From Streptomyces sp. TLI_171 (GTDB taxonomy: Bacteria > Actinomycetota > Actinomycetes > Streptomycetales > Streptomycetaceae): a DNA stretch of 64,000 bases. Made by a program: the position numbers and the translations under genes. This document shows, one piece after another, positions 9,361-17,561 of this stretch (the first letter of the stretch is position 1; each line of letters begins with the position of its first letter). Location of the stretch: assembly GCF_003610255.1 (NCBI RefSeq), contig NZ_RAPS01000001.1, positions 7,219,001 to 7,283,000 on the forward strand, read 5' to 3'. The notes below the pieces were generated by a model. It was not told the DNA's origin and ran no database searches. It was given only the letters and a program-made list of their open reading frames with translations.

Positions 9361-9472
9361 TACAAGGTCGCCGATGATCCGCCAGCCCTTCCGCCCGGCC
9401 CGCGGCCGGGCGCCCCCGCACCACCCCCGACCCGGTACCGCCCCTCGCACCCCCACCCCGAAGGAGCGCACC

Positions 9473-11329
9473 TTGTCCAATCAACCCAGGCTTCCCGCCC
9501 AGCAGTTGTGGCACACCGCCCGAGCGGCCGTGGCCGCCCTCGCGCTGGTGGTCGCCGCACTGATCGGCCTGCCCGGCGTCGGCCACGCCGCCGCCTCGCT
9601 GCCCTGCGACCTGTACGCCGCGGGCGGCACCCCCTGCGTCGCCGCGCACAGCACCACCCGCGCCCTGTTCGCCGCCTACAACGGCCCGCTGTACCGGGTC
9701 ACCCGGGCCTCCGACGGCGCCACCGCCGACATCGGCCTGCTGACGGCCGGCGGCTACGCCAACGCCCAGGCGCAGGACCAGTTCTGCAACGGCAGCAGCT
9801 GCCGGATCACCCGGATCTACGACCAGACCACCCGGCACAACGACCTCCTGCCCGGACCCGCGGGCACCGCGGGCGGCGTCGACCGCGGCGCGGACGCCTC
9901 CGAGATCGCCGTCACCGCCGGCGGCCACAAGGTCTACGGCGTGTGGATCTCACCCGGCGTCGGCTACCGCTACACCGGTGTCGCCTCCGGCGTCGCCGTC
10001 AACGGCCAGCCCGAGGGCGTCTACATGGTCGCCAGCGGCACCCACGTCGGCGCGGACTGCTGCTTCGACTACGGCAACGCCGAGTCCACCCCCGCCGACA
10101 CCGGCAACGGCCACATGGACGCCGTCTCCATCGCCACCACCTGCTACTTCCCGCCGTGCAGCGGCAACGGGCCGTGGATCGAGGCCGACCTGGAGAACGG
10201 CATGTTCCAGGGCGACAACGGCTCCAACACCGCCAACCTCGGCAACAGCAGCCCCTTCGTCACCGCCGTCCTGAAGAACAACGGACAGACCACGTACGCC
10301 CTCAAGGGCGGCAACGCCCAGTCCGGCGCCCTCACCACCTGGTGGAACGGCGCCCTGCCCAGCCGCGGGGGCTACCGCCCGATGCAGCAGGAGGGCGGCA
10401 TCATCCTCGGCATCGGCGGCGACAACTCCAACCGGAACCGCGGCACCTTCTTCGAGGGCGTCATGGTCTCCGGCTACCCGGGCGACGCCACCGAGAACGC
10501 CGTCCAGGCCAACGTCGTCTCGGTCGGCTACAACGGCCGGACCGACCTGCCCAACGGCCCGCAGGGCGCCATCACCGGCCCCGGCGGCCAGTGCGTGGAC
10601 GTCGCCGCCGACGACACCGGCGCCAACGGCAGCGCCGTCCAGCTGTGGAACTGCCAGACGTACGCCGAGGACCAGCACTGGACGCACAACGCGGACGGCT
10701 CGCTCGGCACCATCGGCCGCTGCCTGGACGCCACCGGCAACGGCACCGCCAACGGCACGCTCCTCGAACTGTGGGACTGCAACGGCGGCGGCGCCCAGAA
10801 GTGGATCCAGCAGGCCGACGGCTCGCTGCTCAACCCGCAGTCCGGCCGCTGCCTCGACGACCCCAACGGCAACTCCGCCAACGGCACCCGCCTGCAACTC
10901 TGGGACTGCAACGGCGCAGCCGCCCAGAAGTTCGCAGTGGGCGGCGGCGGCCCGGTCGCCGGCCCCGGCGGCCAGTGCGTGGACGTCGCCGCCGACGACA
11001 CCGGCGCCAACGGCAGCGCCGTCCAGCTGTGGAACTGCCAGTCCTACGCCCTCGACCAGCACTGGACGCACGCCGCCGACACCTCGCTGCGCACCCTCGG
11101 CCGCTGCCTGGACGTCAACGGCAACGGCACCGCCGCCGGCACCCAGGTCGAACTGTGGGACTGCAACGGCGTCGGCGGCCAGAAGTGGATCCAGCAGGCC
11201 GACGGGTCGCTGCTGAACCCGCAGTCCGGCCGCTGCCTCGACGCCCCGAGCGGCGCCACCGCCAACGGCACCCGCCTGCAGCTGTGGGACTGCAACGGCA
11301 GCGCGGCGCAGAAGTTCGCGCTGCGCTGA
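9473..11329 (+). CDS. Secreted alpha-L-arabinofuranosidase B (GH54) with two CBM13 domains
   Basis: The 618-residue product has a signal peptide (hydrophobic core about residues 17-38). A GH54 catalytic domain starts near residue 42 (SLPCDLYAAGGTPCVAAHST). The nucleophile region WIEADLENGMF places Glu241 and GIGGDNSN places Asp317; their spacing of 76 equals that of Glu221/Asp297 in Aspergillus AkAbfB. Fungal GH54 enzymes carry CBM42, whereas this one has two ricin-type CBM13 domains (about residues 364-489 and 496-618) with QLWNCQ/QLWDCN repeats. It should cleave terminal arabinofuranose from arabinoxylan, arabinan or pectin outside the cell. TTG 9473 is preceded by AAGGAG. Confidence 0.93.
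   Translation: MSNQPRLPAQQLWHTARAAVAALALVVAALIGLPGVGHAAASLPCDLYAAGGTPCVAAHSTTRALFAAYNGPLYRVTRASDGATADIGLLTAGGYANAQAQDQFCNGSSCRITRIYDQTTRHNDLLPGPAGTAGGVDRGADASEIAVTAGGHKVYGVWISPGVGYRYTGVASGVAVNGQPEGVYMVASGTHVGADCCFDYGNAESTPADTGNGHMDAVSIATTCYFPPCSGNGPWIEADLENGMFQGDNGSNTANLGNSSPFVTAVLKNNGQTTYALKGGNAQSGALTTWWNGALPSRGGYRPMQQEGGIILGIGGDNSNRNRGTFFEGVMVSGYPGDATENAVQANVVSVGYNGRTDLPNGPQGAITGPGGQCVDVAADDTGANGSAVQLWNCQTYAEDQHWTHNADGSLGTIGRCLDATGNGTANGTLLELWDCNGGGAQKWIQQADGSLLNPQSGRCLDDPNGNSANGTRLQLWDCNGAAAQKFAVGGGGPVAGPGGQCVDVAADDTGANGSAVQLWNCQSYALDQHWTHAADTSLRTLGRCLDVNGNGTAAGTQVELWDCNGVGGQKWIQQADGSLLNPQSGRCLDAPSGATANGTRLQLWDCNGSAAQKFALR
10575..10657 (+). repeat. CBM13 tandem repeat unit, first copy
   Basis: These 83 bases are identical to 10959-11041, an offset of 384 bases (128 codons). 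They mark an internal duplication of the CBM13 domain inside the GH54 gene. Confidence 0.85.
10959..11041 (+). repeat. CBM13 tandem repeat unit, second copy
   Basis: Identical to 10575-10657. The flanking parts of the two CBM13 domains are similar but not identical, so the duplication is older than this conserved core or the core has been homogenised. Confidence 0.85.
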
Positions 11330-11359
11330 CGCCCGCCGCAAGGAGCTGCTGACCCGGCG

Positions 11360-11728
11360 TCAGCCGTGCGCGGTGTCGATCACGCAGAAACGGTTGCCGT
11401 CCGGGTCGGCCAGCACCACGAAGTCCGGGTCCGGCGGGTAGCTGTCCCAGTCCACCCGCCGGGCCCCCAGCGCCACCAGCCGCTCCACCTCGGCGGCCTG
11501 CTCGGCGGCGTCCGCCGCGTACAGGTCCAGGTGCACCCGGGGGTGCTCCTGCACCGGGCTGACGCTGCGCCCGAGCGCCAACTGCACCCCGCCCGGCCGC
11601 GGCGGCAGCAGCACCGCCCACTGCTCGTCGCCGTCGCCGCGCGGCACGTACCCCAGCGCCCGCGTCCAGAACGCCACCGCGCGCGGCACGTCGTCCACCC
11701 CGAGCACCACCGAACCCATGGTCAGCAT
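11360..11728 (-). CDS. VOC-family (glyoxalase/bleomycin resistance-like) protein
   Basis: The 122-residue protein has the beta-alpha-beta-beta-beta metal-binding VOC fold: an opening GSVVLGVDDVPRAVAFWTRALGY, a central VHLDLYAAD strand and a C-terminal FVVLADPDGNRFCVID. Members include glyoxalase I, dioxygenases and drug-binding resistance proteins, and the substrate cannot be read from the sequence. It sits alone, convergent with the arabinofuranosidase gene. Confidence 0.88.
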   Translation of the reverse strand: MLTMGSVVLGVDDVPRAVAFWTRALGYVPRGDGDEQWAVLLPPRPGGVQLALGRSVSPVQEHPRVHLDLYAADAAEQAAEVERLVALGARRVDWDSYPPDPDFVVLADPDGNRFCVIDTAHG

Positions 11729-11783
11729 CCGGCCAGTGTCGCAGAACCGGCGCGACCGGGGCGGCGGTGACGGTCCGTCGGCG

Positions 11784-11797
11784 CGACGGGCCGTCAG
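11784..11797. repeat. Degenerate CTGACG-type palindrome at the LysR stop
   Basis: CGACGGGCCGTCAG keeps one full arm of the CTGACG-N3-CGTCAG repeat; the TCA at 11794-11796 is the LysR stop read on the minus strand. A second partial copy (TGACGGTCCGTCG) lies just before it at 11768-11780. Confidence 0.6.
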
Positions 11798-12645
11798 CGG
11801 TGGTACGCGGCGGTCGCGGCGTCGACGAAGGAGCGGATCAGCGGGTTGGCGTCACCCGCGTTCCACGCCGCCACCACCGGGCTGGGCGGCATGTCGGCCA
11901 GCGGGACCAGGGTCAGCTCGGCCGGCGGCCGGTGGCCGAGCGGGGCGAGACCGACGGTGCCGTTCCACAGCACCGCCTGCAGGCACTCCTGGACGGCCCG
12001 CACCACCGGGCCCTCCCGGTGCGCGCCGCCCTGCCAGTACGCCTGCCAGAGCGGGTCGGTGCCCTCCGGGAACCGGAACCAGCGACGGCCCTCCAGGTCG
12101 GCCAGCCGCAGCTCCGAGCGCCCCGCCAGCGGATCGTCGGCACGCAGCACCGCCCCGACCGGGTCGCTGCGCAGCCGACGGACCGTCAGCGCGGTCTCGT
12201 CGAACGGCGCGCGGGTCAGCGCGACGTCCACCAGTCCCGCCCGCAGCCCGCAGGTCGGGTCGGTCAGGTCGGCGTCGCGGATCCGGACGTCGACGCCCGG
12301 ATGGCTGCGCCGGTACGCGGCCGCCAGCCGGGCCACGCCCGGATCGGCGCCGTCGCCCAGGATCCCGACCGTCAGCACCGCCGCCCCCGCCGCCGCCCGG
12401 ACCCGCGCCCGCACCTGCTCGGCATGCCCGAGCAGCGCCCGCGCCTCGTCCAGCAGCACCACCCCCACCGGCGTGAGGGCGATCCCGGCGGCGGAGCGGG
12501 TGAACAGCAGCGCGCCCACCTCCGCCTCCAGCCGGCCGATCGCCCGGCTCAGCGGCGGCTGGCTCATGTGCAGTCGGGTGGCGGCCCGGCCGAAGTGGAG
12601 TTCCTCGGCGACCGCCACGAAGTACCGCAGGCTCCGTAGCTCCAC
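11794..12645 (-). CDS. LysR-family transcriptional regulator
   Basis: The 283-residue product begins with the classic LysR DNA-binding segment (ELRSLRYFVAVAEELHFGRA, RLHMSQPPLSRAIGRLE) and continues into a periplasmic-binding-like effector domain. The open frame extends upstream, but the GTG at 12645 starts exactly at the family's usual N-terminus. It is divergent from a DoxX-type membrane protein, and a perfect inverted repeat with a LysR T-N11-A signature lies only nine bases before its start, suggesting autoregulation and control of the DoxX gene. Confidence 0.92.
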   Translation of the reverse strand: MELRSLRYFVAVAEELHFGRAATRLHMSQPPLSRAIGRLEAEVGALLFTRSAAGIALTPVGVVLLDEARALLGHAEQVRARVRAAAGAAVLTVGILGDGADPGVARLAAAYRRSHPGVDVRIRDADLTDPTCGLRAGLVDVALTRAPFDETALTVRRLRSDPVGAVLRADDPLAGRSELRLADLEGRRWFRFPEGTDPLWQAYWQGGAHREGPVVRAVQECLQAVLWNGTVGLAPLGHRPPAELTLVPLADMPPSPVVAAWNAGDANPLIRSFVDAATAAYHR

Positions 12646-12653
12646 GCTGCCAC

Positions 12654-12670
12654 GATACCCGCCGGGTATC
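12654..12670. promoter_or_regulatory. LysR-type operator, GATACCC-N3-GGGTATC
   Basis: A perfect inverted repeat with seven-base arms and a three-base spacer, placed between the divergent lysR and doxX-like genes. It fits the LysR T-N11-A consensus, so it is the likely site of the adjacent LysR protein. Confidence 0.7.
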
Positions 12671-12769
12671 GGCCGCCCAGGACAGGTCTTGGACACCCTG
12701 GGCGCTCGCCCGGTGCACTGGAGCAGGGCCTCACCCGGAGGCCTTTCACCCCTTCTCGGACCCGGAGCC

Positions 12770-13129
12770 ATGAACCTCGCTTTCTGGACCCTCGCCGCCC
12801 TGCTCGCCCTCTTCTACCTCTACGGCGGCGCGCTCAAGCTCACTCGCAGCCCCGACCGGCTCCGCCCGATGATGGCCTGGGTCGACCGCATCCCGCTGCC
12901 CGCCGTCCGCGCCCTCGGCGCGGTCGAAGTCCTCGGCGCGCTCGGCCTGGTCCTCCCGCCCCTGACCGGCATCGCCCCCGGCCTGGCCGCGGCCGCCGCC
13001 CTCGGGTTCGTCGTCCTGCAACTGGGCGCCGTCCCCGTCCACCTGACCGGCGGAGACCGGAAAATCGCCCTCAACGTGGTCCTGCTGGTCGCCGCGGCCC
13101 TGGCCTGCTGGACGGCGCTCGCCCGCTGA
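12770..13129 (+). CDS. DoxX-family small membrane protein
   Basis: The 119-residue product has four predicted membrane helices, with the family features FYLYGGALKLTRSPDRLRP near the first helix and ALGAVEVLGALGLVLPP in the second. DoxX proteins are small integral membrane proteins linked to oxidoreductase or thiol stress systems; the precise role here is unknown. The open frame extends upstream, but the ATG at 12770 follows a CCGGAG ribosome site and begins the first helix. It is divergent from LysR and separated from it by a LysR box. Confidence 0.85.
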   Translation: MNLAFWTLAALLALFYLYGGALKLTRSPDRLRPMMAWVDRIPLPAVRALGAVEVLGALGLVLPPLTGIAPGLAAAAALGFVVLQLGAVPVHLTGGDRKIALNVVLLVAAALACWTALAR

Positions 13130-13435
13130 GGGCCCGGAAGCCCGCGCCGGCAGCGGGTCCGAGGCCGAGGCCGAGGCGACCGGTCCCGCGCCCAGCGCTC
13201 GGCGGGCAACTCCGGGGCGGCCGGCGTCGGTTCACGGCCGCCGGCGCAGCGTCCGGCCGATCCAGCGGTCGGGTGATCCGACAACCCGTCGATCCCACCG
13301 AGCCGTTCCGGAACTCGACGGCTCCGCCACGCGGGTGAGGATGGGCGGCCCGGGGGAGCGAGGTCCCGAGGTGCGGCGGGCGCGGGTGCCATGGTGGCGG
13401 AGTTCCGATCATCCGACCGAGGACGGTGGACAGCG
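13130..13435. other. Intergenic stretch without a recognised gene
   Basis: About 300 bases between the DoxX-like gene and the NlpC/P60 gene. I see short GC-rich direct repeats (gaggccgaggccgaggc near 13164) and no convincing coding sequence or clear promoter. Confidence 0.5.
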
Positions 13436-14497
13436 ATGTCCCGTGGTGCAATCCGATCCTGGCGGGCCGCGGCCCTGCTGCTGGCAACTCTGTTACTCCT
13501 CCCGGCCGTTCCGGCCGACGCCGACCCCGCGCCGGTCCCGGCGGGCGAGTTGACGATCGACCAGCTGTCCCGGGCGGTCGAGGACGCCCGGCACGTCGCC
13601 GAGGCCGCCGAACAGCGCTACACCGGCGCTGCCGAGCAGTTGGCGGAACGCGAGCGGGCTTCGGCAGCGGCCGCCGCCGAAGCCGACCGGGAACGCGGGC
13701 GGGCCGCCGAAGCCGAAGCGGCGGCCGCCCGGGTGGTCGGCGAGCAGTACCGCAGCGGCGGGCTCGGTCCGGTCGCCCGGCTGGTCCTCGCCGACCGGCC
13801 CGAGGAGTTCCTCGACCGGCAGCTGCAGGCCACCAGGCGGGCGCGCACCGCCGCCGACGTCCTGCGCGACCTGCGCGAGGCCCGCAACCGGCTGGTGCTG
13901 CGCTCCGAACTGGCCCTGCAGGCCCGGCAGTCGGCGGCCGACGCGGCCCGTGACGCCCAACAGGCGCTGGACCGGGCCAGGGCCGCCGAGGCCCGCACCG
14001 AGCAGCTGCTCGCCTCCGCGAGCGCCGAACAACTCGGCCTGCTGGAGCGGCGGGAGAGCGCCCTCGCCGAGCGGGTCGGCGAACAGCTGCCCCGCACCGG
14101 GGCGTTCGGTCCCGGCGGCGGGCCGTCCGCCGCCGGGCGCCGGGCGATCGGGTTCGCGCTGGCCCAACGCGGCAAGCCGTACCGGTGGGGCGGGACCGGC
14201 CCGGACGCCTTCGACTGCTCCGGCCTCACCTCGCGGGCCTGGCAGGCCGCCGGGACGGGCATCCCGCGCACCAGCCAGGCCCAGTGGGCGGCCCTGCACC
14301 GCGTCGCCCTGCGCGACCTGCGCCCCGGCGACCTGGTGATCTACCACGCCGACGCCGGCCACGTCGCGCTCTACGTCGGCGGCGGCACCGTGGTGCACGC
14401 CCCGCACACCGGCGCCGTGGTGGAGCTCGCGCCGCTCACCATGCTCCCGGTCCTCGGCGCGGTCCGGCCCGACCCGGACGCCCCGGCCGACGGCTGA
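13436..14497 (+). CDS. Secreted NlpC/P60 peptidoglycan hydrolase with coiled coil
   Basis: The 353-residue product has a signal peptide, a long Ala/Glu/Arg-rich coiled coil (about residues 40-215), and a C-terminal NlpC/P60 cysteine peptidase. The domain shows GKPYRWGGTGPDAFDCSGLT with catalytic Cys261 and GHVALYVGGG with His309, so the active site is intact. RipA-like enzymes of this kind cut the D-Glu-mDAP/LL-DAP link in cell wall peptides. ATG 13436 is preferred over 13391 because it begins the signal peptide. Codon 20 (13493-13495) is TTA, the rare codon read by the bldA tRNA, so translation may depend on development. It ends convergently with the DUF4232 gene. Confidence 0.92.
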   Translation: MSRGAIRSWRAAALLLATLLLLPAVPADADPAPVPAGELTIDQLSRAVEDARHVAEAAEQRYTGAAEQLAERERASAAAAAEADRERGRAAEAEAAAARVVGEQYRSGGLGPVARLVLADRPEEFLDRQLQATRRARTAADVLRDLREARNRLVLRSELALQARQSAADAARDAQQALDRARAAEARTEQLLASASAEQLGLLERRESALAERVGEQLPRTGAFGPGGGPSAAGRRAIGFALAQRGKPYRWGGTGPDAFDCSGLTSRAWQAAGTGIPRTSQAQWAALHRVALRDLRPGDLVIYHADAGHVALYVGGGTVVHAPHTGAVVELAPLTMLPVLGAVRPDPDAPADG

Positions 14498-14508
14498 CGG
14501 GTCGTCAG
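14494..14508. repeat. Palindrome carrying both stop codons of convergent genes
   Basis: CTGACGGGTCGTCAG, a perfect CTGACG-N3-CGTCAG palindrome. Its left arm supplies the TGA of the NlpC/P60 gene and its right arm, read on the minus strand, the TGA of the DUF4232 gene. Confidence 0.85.
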
Positions 14509-15134
14509 TGCGACGCGGACACCGGCCGCACGTAGGTGCCCGGGTGGGTCGCGCCGCTCTGGTCCATCGGGTTGGCGCCGACCCAGGAGACGGTGAGCTG
14601 GGTGGTGTCGTCCGGCGGGGTCAGCACGATCTTCGACACCTTGAACTCGTCGGTGCCGTCGTTCATGTACGGCAGGTAGTCGATGGCCACGTACGCCTTG
14701 CCGCCGGGCTTCAGCGTGACGGTGTCGGCCTGGGCCGGCTGGTAGCGCGGCAGGTTCCAGGTCTGCGTGCCGCTGACCAGGTCGAGGCCCGGGTAGCCCT
14801 TCATGGTGCAGGTCGCCGAACCGCGGTTGGTCAGCTCGATCTCCTCGACGCCCTGGGCGTCGGTGCTCTGCGCGCCGTGCGTGACGGCCGCCTTCAGGTC
14901 CGCGGCGGTGCACTTGCGGCTGCCGGAGTTCGAGCCGGAGCCGGAGTTGCCGCCCGTGCTCGAACCGGTGGCGGAGGTGCTCGGCGCGGCCGGCGGGGCG
15001 CCCGTGCCCGAGGCGGCCGGAGCCGCCGCGGCGGTGGTCGCGGCGGGCGCCGCGGTGTCGTCGTCGCACGCGGTGAGAGTGAGGCCGAGGGCGGCGACCA
15101 GCGCGGCGGTGGCGGCCAGGTGACGGTTGCGCAT
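14505..15134 (-). CDS. DUF4232 domain lipoprotein
   Basis: The 209-residue product has a lipoprotein signal with lipobox LTAC (MRNRHLAATAAL...), a Ser/Gly/Thr/Ala-rich linker (about residues 28-75), and a DUF4232 domain from about residue 78. That domain begins with C-T-x-A-D-L, has IELTNRGSATCTMKGYPGLDLV, and ends with a beta-rich tail. DUF4232 proteins are surface-anchored in streptomycetes and have no known function. The in-frame extension upstream of 15134 has no coding character. The gene is convergent with the NlpC/P60 gene. Confidence 0.88.
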   Translation of the reverse strand: MRNRHLAATAALVAALGLTLTACDDDTAAPAATTAAAAPAASGTGAPPAAPSTSATGSSTGGNSGSGSNSGSRKCTAADLKAAVTHGAQSTDAQGVEEIELTNRGSATCTMKGYPGLDLVSGTQTWNLPRYQPAQADTVTLKPGGKAYVAIDYLPYMNDGTDEFKVSKIVLTPPDDTTQLTVSWVGANPMDQSGATHPGTYVRPVSASH

Positions 15135-15279
15135 GCAGTGATCCACTCGTGGTGAGGCGGCTCCGCGGCGGGAGCCGGTGCTGAGCTGACAACCGGTCGG
15201 CGGAAGGCGCCCGACCGGTCTGCAGCCATGATGGCGGACCCGGATCAACATCCGATCAACGCCCGTCGCCCACCCGACG

Positions 15280-15319
15280 CCACCACGTCCCCGCCCGGTT
15301 CCGGCCGGGGACGTGGTGG
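15280..15319 (-). terminator. Strong hairpin downstream of the TraB-like gene
   Basis: A perfect 14-base-pair stem (15280-15293 with 15306-15319) whose 12-base loop contains a further CCGG/CCGG pairing. It lies 39 bases beyond the stop of the TraB-like gene. There is no U tract, which is common for actinobacterial terminators. Confidence 0.7.
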
Positions 15320-15357
15320 CCCGTCATGACTCGGTAACAGCGGACGGCGCTCAGCCG

Positions 15358-16077
15358 TCAGTCGAGCTCGTCGAGGAAGGTGAAGACGGTCAGCCACTCA
15401 CCGTCGGAGGGACGGTAGCCGAGGCGGAGCAGGCCGCGGACCACCGGGGGCATGTGGCCCGCGCCGTAGACCACCGCCACCTCCAACGGGCTGTCCAGCG
15501 GGCGTCGGTGGAGCTCCTGCAGGGCTTCGAGGAGCAGTTGGTCCCGCTGGTCGAGCACCAGCTCGTCGAGGCGGTCGGCGGCGGTGCCGGCGGTGCGCAG
15601 GCGCTCCTCCTCGAGCGAGAGGTCGTCCACGGCGAGGTTGCGGGCCAGCGCGCGGCGGCTGCCGAAGAAGCGCAGCCAGAGCCCGTACAGCGGGCTGAAG
15701 ACGATCAGGGCCAGCCGGAGCACGCGGGGCACCCGCCGCCAGCCCGCGGCGACCTGGGCGGCGTCCAGGTCGGGGCGGAGGACCGGAACGCCGAGGGCCC
15801 GGTAGTCCAAACGCTGTTCGACCAGGCCGAGTCGGCGGGACGCGGCCAGCTGGTAGGAGGAGGTGAGCGCCCGCGCGCCGGTGCGCGCGGTGTCGACCCC
15901 TTCGACCACCACCAGGCCCGCCGTGCGCAGCCTCGCCTGCACCTTCGCGTAGAACTGCGGCTCCCCGAGGTGGACCATCGGATAGAGCACGAACGTCACC
16001 ATGCTGCCGCGACGACGGAACACCGTCACCGCCGAACGCACCCCCGCCAGAGCGGTCACTTCGATGAACTGCACCAC
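15358..16077 (-). CDS. TraB/PrgY-GumN-like protein
   Basis: The 239-residue product resembles the TraB/PrgY family: an opening strand FVLYPMVHLGEPQFYAKV, a buried acidic motif GLVVVEGVDT, and a C-terminal AVVYGAGHMPPVVRGLLRLG that matches the family's GxGHxxG segment. One hydrophobic stretch (RLALIVFSPLYGLWLRFFG) may be a membrane or amphipathic helix. TraB/PrgY proteins have been proposed to be metal-dependent peptidases that modify peptide signals; the function here is unknown. GTG 16077 follows a CAGGGGGG ribosome site. It stands alone. Confidence 0.6.
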   Translation of the reverse strand: MVQFIEVTALAGVRSAVTVFRRRGSMVTFVLYPMVHLGEPQFYAKVQARLRTAGLVVVEGVDTARTGARALTSSYQLAASRRLGLVEQRLDYRALGVPVLRPDLDAAQVAAGWRRVPRVLRLALIVFSPLYGLWLRFFGSRRALARNLAVDDLSLEEERLRTAGTAADRLDELVLDQRDQLLLEALQELHRRPLDSPLEVAVVYGAGHMPPVVRGLLRLGYRPSDGEWLTVFTFLDELD

Positions 16078-16219
16078 GGCCCCCCTGCCGCCCCCCGAAT
16101 GAAGTCAACTATGGGACAGCGAAGGTTATTTGGCGAGGGCTCGGACAGCGCGGCCGCACCGTCGCGACGTCGGGCCGTTCCGCGCGGGTGGACGCCGGGC
16201 TTGCGCGGGGCCCGGTCGA

Positions 16220-16248
16220 AGGCCCGCCACCGCTCCGGTGGCGGGCCT
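16220..16248 (-). terminator. Perfect 13-bp hairpin at the end of the MFS gene
   Basis: Stem 16220-16232 (AGGCCCGCCACCG) pairs perfectly with 16236-16248 around a CTC loop. It lies 18 bases after the MFS stop codon and is a likely transcription terminator. Confidence 0.8.
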
Positions 16249-16265
16249 CGGCAGGGGCCGTCGGG

Positions 16266-17561
16266 TCAGGCGGAGGCCGGCGTGGGGGTCGTGCGGCGGG
16301 CGCGGACGAGGGCCAGGCCGGCGGCGAGCACGGCGGTGGCGATGCCGAGGACGCCGACCGCGCCGGCCAGGTCGCCCGCGGGCTCGGCGAGGCCGAGCAG
16401 GATCAGCGGGCAGACGAACTCGCCGAGGAAGAACGCGGTGTTCCACAGGCCGGTGCCGCGGCCGCGGTCGGCGCTGTCCAGCAGGGCCATGGTGCGGGTG
16501 ATCAGGGTCGGCAGCAGCAGGCCGCCGCCGAGGCAGTTGACCACCGCGCCGATCACCAGCACCGGGACGTTCTGGGCGAAGGCGATGATGCCGAAGCCGA
16601 CGGCGCACAGCGCGAGGACGGCGGGCAGCAGGCGCTCGGCCCGGTCGGCGAAGCGGGTGAAGGCGACCGCGCCGGCCACCGTGGCGGCGCTGGCGACGGC
16701 GGTGGACAGGCCGATCGTGGAGGTGGCCGTGATGCCGAGGTCGTCGAGCAGGAAGGAGGTCTCGACGGGCACGGTGTAGAAGACGATCGCACCGAAGAAG
16801 GTCAGCGCGCAGGGCGCGAGCAGGCGGCGCAGCAGCGGCGTCCGGACGGCCGGTTCGACGCTCACGCCGACGGCGGCGGCCTGCTGACGGGCCGTCGGGC
16901 GCAGGTACACGGCGAGCAGCGGGGCGAGCAGCAGGCCGACGGCGTAGGCCCAGAACGGCGCGCGCCATCCGGCGGAGCCGGCCGCGCCGCCGACGGCGAA
17001 GAACGCGGTGGCGGAGATCGAGGCGCACATGGCCTGCAGGGCGAGGTACTTCTCGCGCTGCTTGCCGGACCAGTAGTCGCCGATCAGCGTGGTGCAGCAG
17101 GTCATGATCGCGGACTCGGTGATGCCGACCAGCACCCGGCTGGCGACGATCGCGGGCAGCGAGTCCAGCCAGAGCGGCGCGGTGCCGACGATCGCGTACA
17201 GCACGGTGGCGATCACCAGCAGCCGGTGCCGGCCGAGGCGGTCGATGATGGCGCCGGCGAACGGGGCCATGATCGCCAGCGACAGCGCGGGGACGGTGAG
17301 CGCCATCGGGGCGAGCGCGTCCACGCCCGAGGTGCCGGCGAAGTGGTCCTGGAGCTTCGGCAGCACGGGGGCGATCAGGACGGCGCCCAGGATCGGCAGG
17401 CAGCTGCCCGCCATCAGCAGGACGGCGGTCAGCCCGGGCCGGGCCGGTCCGGTGGGCGCGGGGGCCGACGCGGCGTCCGGAGCCGGTGCGACGTCCGTAG
17501 CTGACATGGCGTCGGGAGCCGACGTGGCGTCGGGCGCGGCGTCGGGTATGGCGGCGGTCAT
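16266..17561 (-). CDS. MFS transporter (drug/metabolite efflux type, 12 helices)
   Basis: The 431-residue protein starts with a roughly 35-residue Ala/Asp/Ser/Pro-rich tail followed by twelve hydrophobic segments of the major facilitator superfamily. The cytoplasmic loop motif AGAIIDRLGRHRLL (motif A) and VASRVLVGITESAI (motif B-like) are present. It is probably a proton-driven exporter with unknown substrate. The ATG at 17561, behind GGAG, is chosen over an upstream GTG-free extension. It is co-oriented with the HxlR gene 254 bases upstream, and a strong hairpin follows it. A palindrome of the CTGACG type lies inside at 16884-16898. Confidence 0.88.
   Translation of the reverse strand: MTAAIPDAAPDATSAPDAMSATDVAPAPDAASAPAPTGPARPGLTAVLLMAGSCLPILGAVLIAPVLPKLQDHFAGTSGVDALAPMALTVPALSLAIMAPFAGAIIDRLGRHRLLVIATVLYAIVGTAPLWLDSLPAIVASRVLVGITESAIMTCCTTLIGDYWSGKQREKYLALQAMCASISATAFFAVGGAAGSAGWRAPFWAYAVGLLLAPLLAVYLRPTARQQAAAVGVSVEPAVRTPLLRRLLAPCALTFFGAIVFYTVPVETSFLLDDLGITATSTIGLSTAVASAATVAGAVAFTRFADRAERLLPAVLALCAVGFGIIAFAQNVPVLVIGAVVNCLGGGLLLPTLITRTMALLDSADRGRGTGLWNTAFFLGEFVCPLILLGLAEPAGDLAGAVGVLGIATAVLAAGLALVRARRTTPTPASA

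Noticed and set aside
15280..15319. Considered as an attachment site or insertion element end
   Set aside because: Perfect hairpin at a gene end with no flanking repeats or transposase; a terminator explains it.
17462..17561. Repetitive gcgtcgggagccgac-type DNA considered as a tandem repeat element
   Set aside because: It is the coding sequence of the low-complexity Ala/Asp/Ser/Pro N-terminus of the MFS protein.
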